From Candidatus Altimarinota bacterium (GTDB lineage: Bacteria > Patescibacteriota > Gracilibacteria > BD1-5 > UBA6164): 16,495 nucleotides of DNA. A program made the position numbers and the translations under genes. The stretch lies in assembly GCA_027066255.1 (NCBI GenBank), contig JAMOOA010000032.1, forward strand, positions 1-16,495, written 5' to 3'. The notes beneath the pieces were generated by a model. It had not been told where the DNA came from and searched no databases. It saw only the letters and a list, made by a program, of their open reading frames with translations. Shown piece after piece: positions 12,147 through 16,495 of this stretch; position 1 is the first letter of the stretch; each line of letters opens with the position of its first letter.

Positions 12147-12979
12147 CTACTCATCCCTCATCATCTTCCTGCTTCGCTCCAACTTCGATATTGTCGCTTC
12201 GCTCTGCATCTCACTTGTCTTCTTCCCAACTTTCTCCTTTACTTCAACTTTTCACTTTCTCTCCTGCACATTCCTCACATAAATCAATTTATATCGAGAC
12301 TTACTATTATCTCTCTGCTCTATCTCAAACTTTCCAGTTGCTTTGATGAGAGGAGTAAGCTTCTCAAAACCGTAATTTCTAGAATCAAAACTTGGCTGTT
12401 TCTTTTGTATGAGCCCTCCAACATCTCAAAGAAAAGCCCATCCATCTTCATCGGAAAGAGCATTGATACTTGATGATATAAGAGCTATTTCCTTTTCACC
12501 GATAGTATCAACACTTCCTGAAGTTCCTTTAGATTCCTCCGTTTGTTTTTTGAGTATTTCGATATATATAAACTTATCACAAGCTACCACAAAAGGATTT
12601 GGAGTCTTCTTTTCCCCCATTCCTATGACGAGTTTCCCCGCTTCCCTGAGTCTGGTCGCGAGTCTGGTGAAGTCACTATCAGAGGATACAAGACAAAACC
12701 CATGTACTTTCTCACTATAGAGTATATCCATTGCGTCAATAATCATCGCTGAATCGGTTGCGTTTTTCCCCGTGGTATATCCGTATTGTTGTATCGGAGT
12801 GATAGCATTTTCGAGAAGAGGTTTTTTCCATTTTGTAAGTCAGGGACGAGTCCAGTCCCATAAATTCTCTTGATAGTAGGATTCCCATACTTACTTACTT
12901 CCTCTATCATTTCACCGATATATGTTGAAGAAATATTGTCTCCATCTATGAGTACTGCGATATTGAGGTTGTTGTCCAC
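12147..12979 (-). pseudogene. NYN (LabA-like) domain plus OST-HTH/LOTUS protein, with a -1 base frameshift
   Basis: The NYN domain is a PIN-like RNase fold; LOTUS (OST-HTH) binds RNA. The GTG start at 12979 gives NIAVLIDGDN (Asp12, Asp14) and ends its good homology at RIYG. The homology resumes in another frame as DWTRPGLTKWKKPLLENA, then YTTGKNATDSAMIIDAMD, GFCLVSSDSDFTRLATR and the C-terminal LOTUS-like stretch DEDGWAFLGDVGGLIQKK. The break is at a GGG (12857-12859): one extra G would restore IYG-DW and give 278 codons to TAG at 12147. It could be a sequencing or assembly error, a genuine mutation, or a slippage site. All the downstream codons, including TGA Gly codons, look intact, so the damage is recent or artefactual. 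Confidence 0.85.
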
Positions 12980-13106
12980 GAGTTTAAGAGTAATGATATA
13001 ATTTACTTCTTTATTATTCCTTTTTCTTGTGTAAAATCAATTCTAGTTGAGATTCCTCACCCTTTTGAAGAGTCTTGGAAGATATATTATTTAGATAACT
13101 TTCTCT

Positions 13107-14102
13107 ATGTCTATTTGGCAAACACATGATTGGCAACATATGCTTCAGAGATCTGGACAGAGCGAAGCGTATTTTGAAATCAATACCCCACCTAGCCTCC
13201 CCTTATCAAGGGGAGGAATTATCTTTGTCGAAAAACGTCAGGTTTCTTTGTGAGAGAAAGGACTTTTTGTTATAGGCTTTGAGGGAGAGATGTCTTTACA
13301 GATAGAGCAAAAACTGATAGAACTTTGCAGGAAAGAAAAGTGTTTATTTGTTCAGGTGGAAACTATAAAATATTATAACTCCCCCTGTCTTCGTTCCTCA
13401 GACATCCCCCTCGATGAGGGGGAACTAAACTATTCCCCCTCATCGAGGGGGAAACCTGCGGAGCAGGAGGGGGAGTTTTTTTCTGGATACTACAAGAAAT
13501 TCATTCCTCCTCATACTTGTGTCATTGACCTCACTCAGAGTACAGAGGATATCCTTGCATCGATGAAACCAAAAGGCAGATACAACATTCGTCTTGCTGA
13601 AAAAAAATGAGTGGTTGTAGAACAGGTAGAAAAGAATCCTCATAATATAGAGACATTTTACAAACTGATGCTTGATACGACTTCTCGAGATGATTTTTCG
13701 GGAAATACACAGCAGTATTACGAAATATTTCTAAAATCTATAAAAGAGTCTCAGCTCTTTTTTGCATACTATGAAGACCAAGTTATCGCTGCAGGTATAT
13801 TTGTATTTGAAGATGATATAGCACTCTATTATTATGGAGCTTCCTGAAATAAACATAGAAACCTCATGGCTCCGTATCTCCTCCAATGGAGAGTAATAGA
13901 ACATGCAAAAAAAAGGAGCTGTAAAGTGTATGATTTCCTCGGTGTTACTTCTCCAGATGAAACGAACTCTCCACTTGCTGGAGTGACTCAGTTCAAGAAA
14001 AAACTTTCTCCAGATATACGAGAGGTATCCCAATGATATATCTATGTTCACAAAAAATGGAAGTATCGTCTGATTTCTGTTTTGAGGAAATTTAAGAAAT
14101 AA
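13107..14102 (+). CDS. FemAB/FemX-family aminoacyltransferase-like protein
   Basis: 331 residues. The pattern HDWQHMLQRSGQSEAYF, ..CLFVQVE.., PPHTCVIDLTQSTEDILASM, KPKGRYNIRLAEKKG, YYEDQVIAAGIFVFEDDIALYYYGASG, then PYLLQWRVIEHAKKRSCKVYDFLGV and FKKKLSP is the standard order of the FemAB GNAT-like fold. These enzymes add amino acids from aminoacyl-tRNA to peptidoglycan precursors or bridges. Gly of LAEKKG and YGASG are TGA. Two in-frame palindromic elements interrupt the N-terminal half: residues 27-37 (TPPSLPLSRGG) and 91-125 (begins NSPCLRSSDIPLDEG). Ordinary family members lack these segments. The gene is followed by a strong palindromic terminator. Confidence 0.9.
13187..13219 (+). repeat. 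Palindromic element, in frame within the FemAB gene (first)
   Basis: cctcccctt (13196-13204) pairs with aaggggagg (13208-13216) around a 3-base loop. It is translated as SLPLSRGG. The C-rich arm and G-rich arm resemble the elements in gpsA and leuS. Confidence 0.7.
13377..13477 (+). repeat. Nested palindromic element, in frame within the FemAB gene (second)
   Basis: Outer arms aactccccct (13377-13386) and agggggagtt (13468-13477) enclose two smaller hairpins of the form ccccctc-NNN-gaggggg (about 13405-13421 and 13435-13451), themselves inverted copies of each other. The whole element is translated in frame as 35 residues from NSPCLRSS to GEFF. Confidence 0.85.
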
Positions 14103-14134
14103 GAAAAGACCAAGTTTAAACTTGGTCTTTTCTT
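14101..14134. terminator. Bidirectional intrinsic terminator
   Basis: A perfect 17-base inverted repeat without spacer: 14101-14117 reads aagaaaagaccaagttt and 14118-14134 is its exact complement. The arms end in a T-rich tract on both strands. It lies between the converging FemAB gene and the minus-strand unknown gene, and starts inside the FemAB stop codon. Confidence 0.85.
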
Positions 14135-14142
14135 ATGATATT

Positions 14143-14718
14143 TTACTTTACGTTCATATTTTCAAATGAAGTATTTGTTATCTTCTTTAGGATATCTGCT
14201 ATATTATTTCCAGGATCATCTGCTTCTAGTGTCTTTTTAATCATATCACGCGTCACATTAAAAGCCTTGAATAAAGAATAATAATATTCTACTGTAGTAT
14301 CTATTCCTTCGGGGAATCCCTTAATTTCAGAAACCTCTCCTATGAATAAAGGGAATATTTCTATAATCATTTTTCTATATTTCTCAAACTCTTTTGGGTC
14401 TTTCTTTGTTATTTCTGTAATCTTTGCATAAAGTTTGTTGGTATTTCTTGAGAGCGCCCCTAAATCTGCTTTAAGTCTACATATATTAGATTGGATTTCA
14501 GTTCAATTAAGTCATTGGTTTATTCCTCCATCTCAAATACTATTATACCTTTCTCTTCTTCTTAGTTTTCACGATTCTTTTTTTAATTGCTTAGATACAT
14601 CGGAATATCTGGAGCTCATAAGCTCTAGAGCTTTGCTTACTTCAGCAATAGATTTATAGTCTAGTTCAAATGGTTCATGATTTGAATCAATATTCTTAAT
14701 TTCACATCCTTCAGCCAT
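14143..14718 (-). CDS. Unknown protein, probable coiled-coil, cytosolic
   Basis: 191 residues from ATG 14716-14718 to TAA at 14143, open only when several TGA codons are read as Gly. The TGAs cluster in the middle: KKESGKL, SIGDGG, NQGLNG. The N-terminus is acidic (MAEGCEIKNIDSNHEPFELD); the middle is charged and helical (SKALELMSS, SDVSKQLKKE, LRRRERY); then a Gly-rich patch at about 70-85; the C-terminal half (KADLGALSR, LYAKITEITKKDPKEFEKYRK, VTRDMIKKTLEADD) is again mostly helix. There are no signal peptide, membrane segments or catalytic motifs. I do not recognise a family. A good promoter precedes it, so it is probably expressed as a single gene. Confidence 0.75.
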
Positions 14719-14754
14719 AATATTATTTTTAATAAATTTATAAATACTTACTAA

Positions 14755-14783
14755 AATATATCATATATTCTTTTTCGTGGCAA
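14755..14783 (-). promoter_or_regulatory. Probable promoter for the unknown gene at 14143-14718
   Basis: On the minus strand TTGCCA (14778-14783) and TATATT (14755-14760) are separated by 17 bases, with about 37 bases to the ATG. Confidence 0.55.
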
Positions 14784-14821
14784 ATTTCTATATTTCATGT
14801 TAAAAACTCTCATAAAACAAT

Positions 14822-14848
14822 TTGAAAATCGTGACTTCCTCGTATAAT
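14822..14848 (+). promoter_or_regulatory. Probable promoter for the M23 peptidase-smpB operon
   Basis: A perfect TATAAT (14843-14848) 39 bases before the ATG with TTGAAA (14822-14827) at a 15-base spacing. It is divergent from the promoter at 14755-14783; the 14719-14886 region otherwise contains no gene I can support. Confidence 0.5.
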
Positions 14849-14886
14849 AGGAGCCATAAATTTTATATTGTGTTCTTTTATTATAG

Positions 14887-16047
14887 ATGTTAAAAAAAGT
14901 CCTTTTAGGAATCCTCTGAATTTGCGGAATTATTGGTTGATACGGACTGGTATTCTCGATGAATTTTATATTTACCCCAGAAACAAAACTCGTTGTTACT
15001 TTGTCTCCAAACATCTATTTGTGAGATGATGTTTTGTCGTCGACTATTCTTGGATACAAAAGCAATACCGATATTTCTTCTGCTGTTATTCATTCTTCGT
15101 GCGATACTGAGACACAGTTTTTGGAGGAGTTTGAGGGAGTTTCGTATTTCTCCTTGAAGTATTTGGGAAACAACTGTAAGAATGCAAATATCATTCTCAA
15201 AGTAGAGGGTGAACGTATCCTCAACACAGCTTCAGAACTCAAGATAGTAACAAAATCAGAATTGTTTAGTTTGATGGTTGATAATCCAACAAAAAATCTA
15301 CAGAAGCTCAATAAATCTCTTCAAAAAAATCTGAAAAAATACCATTTGTACGAAAAGCTTCATACTGAAAAATACGGAAAATATATCAAATATAGAAAAA
15401 GACAAAGAAAGTTTCATGAGAGTCAGTACCAATTTAATCTGGTTCAAGAGATACTTTTAGGAAGAGGAACAAAGTATGTTTCTCCTGTTTCAGGAAAGGG
15501 GTTTTCTCGACAATTTTCTCGACTTCCAAATGCTGGAAGACCCTACAGAGAAACCTATACTGATGGAATACATCATGGTTGGGATGTTCCAGCTAAGCTT
15601 GGAGAAGAAGTAGTAGCTATTGATCAAGGAATCGTGGTGAGAATCGTTGATGGATTTAGTTATGGAGATCTTTCAAGAATCCATTATGGAACACTTTCAA
15701 ATGATGAAAAATTGAAGAATCTTGATATTCTTAGAGGAAATCAAGTATGGCTCAAAACAACAAAAGGAGAAGTAATATTTTATAGCCATCTGACGGATGT
15801 TTCTCAGCATATCGCTGAATGAGATATTGTCTCGAAGGGAACAGTTCTGGGGACGGTGGGGATTACGGGAATTCCAGCAAAAGGGTATGATGATTATCAC
15901 CTACACTTTGCACTTCATGTCAATCCGTATATTTCTAAAAAGGCAGGAACATATGATTTTTCTGATTATATGCAGTGGGATTGGAAGTTCAAGTGAGAAG
16001 GATTTGAATACATTCTCGAGAATCAGAAGGAGATTTTTGACCTATAG
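14887..16047 (+). CDS. Membrane-anchored M23 (LytM-type) peptidase
   Basis: Zinc metallopeptidase family that cleaves peptidoglycan peptide bridges outside the membrane. 386 residues, ATG 14887. One N-terminal membrane helix (residues 4-25, KVLLGILGICGIIGGYG with two TGA Gly codons) places the rest outside. A charged Lys-rich helical linker follows at about 130-180 (SLQKNLKKYHLYEKLHTEK). The peptidase domain has HHGWD at residues 229-233 (the HxGxD zinc-ligand motif) and YHLHF with His338 and His340 (the HxH motif). Upstream of these is the typical SPVSGKGFSRQF. The membrane helix is more likely a signal anchor than a cleaved signal peptide, since no clear cleavage site follows. smpB begins 3 bases after its stop, so the two genes are probably co-transcribed. 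Confidence 0.92.
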
Positions 16048-16050
16048 ATT

Positions 16051-16495
16051 ATGAAAACAATAGTAAAAAATAAAAAAGCATTCTTTGATTACGAAATTGT
16101 AGAGTCTCAGGAAGCCTGAGTAGAACTCAAGTGACATGAAGTAAAATCGATTCGATCCTGACAAGTTCATCTCAAGTGATCTTATATTGTCTCGCGAAAT
16201 GGAGAACTTTTTGTGAAGTCCATGCATATTTCTGCATGGAAAGCTCTGGCGAATAGAGACTCTCTCGAGACAGATAGAGAGAGAAAAATATTTCTCTCTA
16301 AGAAAAAAATCATCTACTATACTTCCAAGATGAAAGAAGCGGGGTACTCGATTGCTCCTCTCAGTCTGTACTTTCGCTGAAGCCTCATCAAGATGTCTGT
16401 TGGACTTGTAAAATGAAAAAAACAGCATCAGAAAAAACAAATCCTGAAAGAGAGGACTCTCGATAGAGAAGCGAAGATGTATCTCAAGAAAAATT
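16051..16495 (+). CDS. smpB: SsrA-binding protein SmpB (3' partial)
   Basis: Binds tmRNA (SsrA) and delivers it to stalled ribosomes for trans-translation. The window holds 148 residues. Recognisable blocks: KNKKAFFDYEIVESQEAGVELKG (start region), GHEVKSIRSGQVHLKGSYI, then NGELFVKSMHIS, RKIFLSKKKI, SIAPLSLYFR.G, IKMSVGLVKGKKQHQK and the basic C-terminal tail LDREAKMYLKK. Six or more glycines in these conserved blocks are TGA (for example EAGVELKG, SGQVHLKGSY, RGSLIK, VKGKK), so the protein can only be made with the reassigned code. The remaining C-terminal residues and stop are probably just beyond the window edge. Confidence 0.95.

Noticed and set aside
13377..13477. A CRISPR array or integron site in the FemAB palindromes
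   Set aside because: There is no regular direct repeat with spacers and no integrase nearby; the structure is nested inverted repeats.

Overview
The window comes from a bacterium that reads UGA as glycine instead of stop (NCBI translation table 25). This points to the CPR/Patescibacteria groups Gracilibacteria (BD1-5) or Absconditabacteria (SR1); I cannot choose between them from this window. UGA sits exactly where conserved proteins need glycine: the Walker A loop of RuvB, the GxSxG elbow of a serine hydrolase, the editing-domain motif of LeuRS, motif X of a cytosine methylase, and several sites in SmpB. Every gene that ends inside the window uses TAA or TAG. Coordinates below assume this code, so most genes are longer than standard-code ORFs suggest. 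Starts are AT-rich and lack a recognisable Shine-Dalgarno sequence.

Layout. 1-5096 (+): leuS (5' end missing), a Cys-rich secreted protein, a YgjV-like membrane protein, an RBBP9/YdeN-type hydrolase and a YqeG-like HAD phosphatase, tightly packed. 5091-6600 (-): peptide deformylase then glycerol-3-phosphate dehydrogenase. 6717-8549 (+): ruvB, a second RBBP9/YdeN-type hydrolase and a small PQ-loop/SemiSWEET-like membrane protein. 8553-12979 (-): selO, a type II restriction-modification pair (m5C methylase plus Eco47II/Sau96I-like endonuclease), and a frameshifted NYN-LOTUS RNA-binding/nuclease-like gene. 13107-14102 (+): a FemAB-type gene. 14143-14718 (-): an unknown coiled-coil protein. 14887-16495 (+): an M23 peptidase and smpB (3' end missing). 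There is no gene-free stretch above 300 bases.

Most content is housekeeping: translation and ribosome rescue (leuS, def, smpB), recombination (ruvB), phospholipid precursor synthesis (gpsA, perhaps the HAD), and envelope/peptidoglycan (FemAB, M23). The accessory part is the restriction-modification module.

The most unusual features are: (1) a leucyl-tRNA synthetase with two complete nucleotide-sanitising enzyme domains embedded in it, a Nudix hydrolase in the editing region and a HAM1/ITPase-like domain in the anticodon-binding region; (2) a family of C/T-rich palindromic elements inserted in frame inside three essential-looking genes (leuS, gpsA twice, femAB twice), like Rickettsia palindromic elements; (3) a restriction-modification pair whose methylase, but not its endonuclease, depends on UGA=Gly; (4) two hydrolase genes each directly beside a small multi-pass membrane protein gene.
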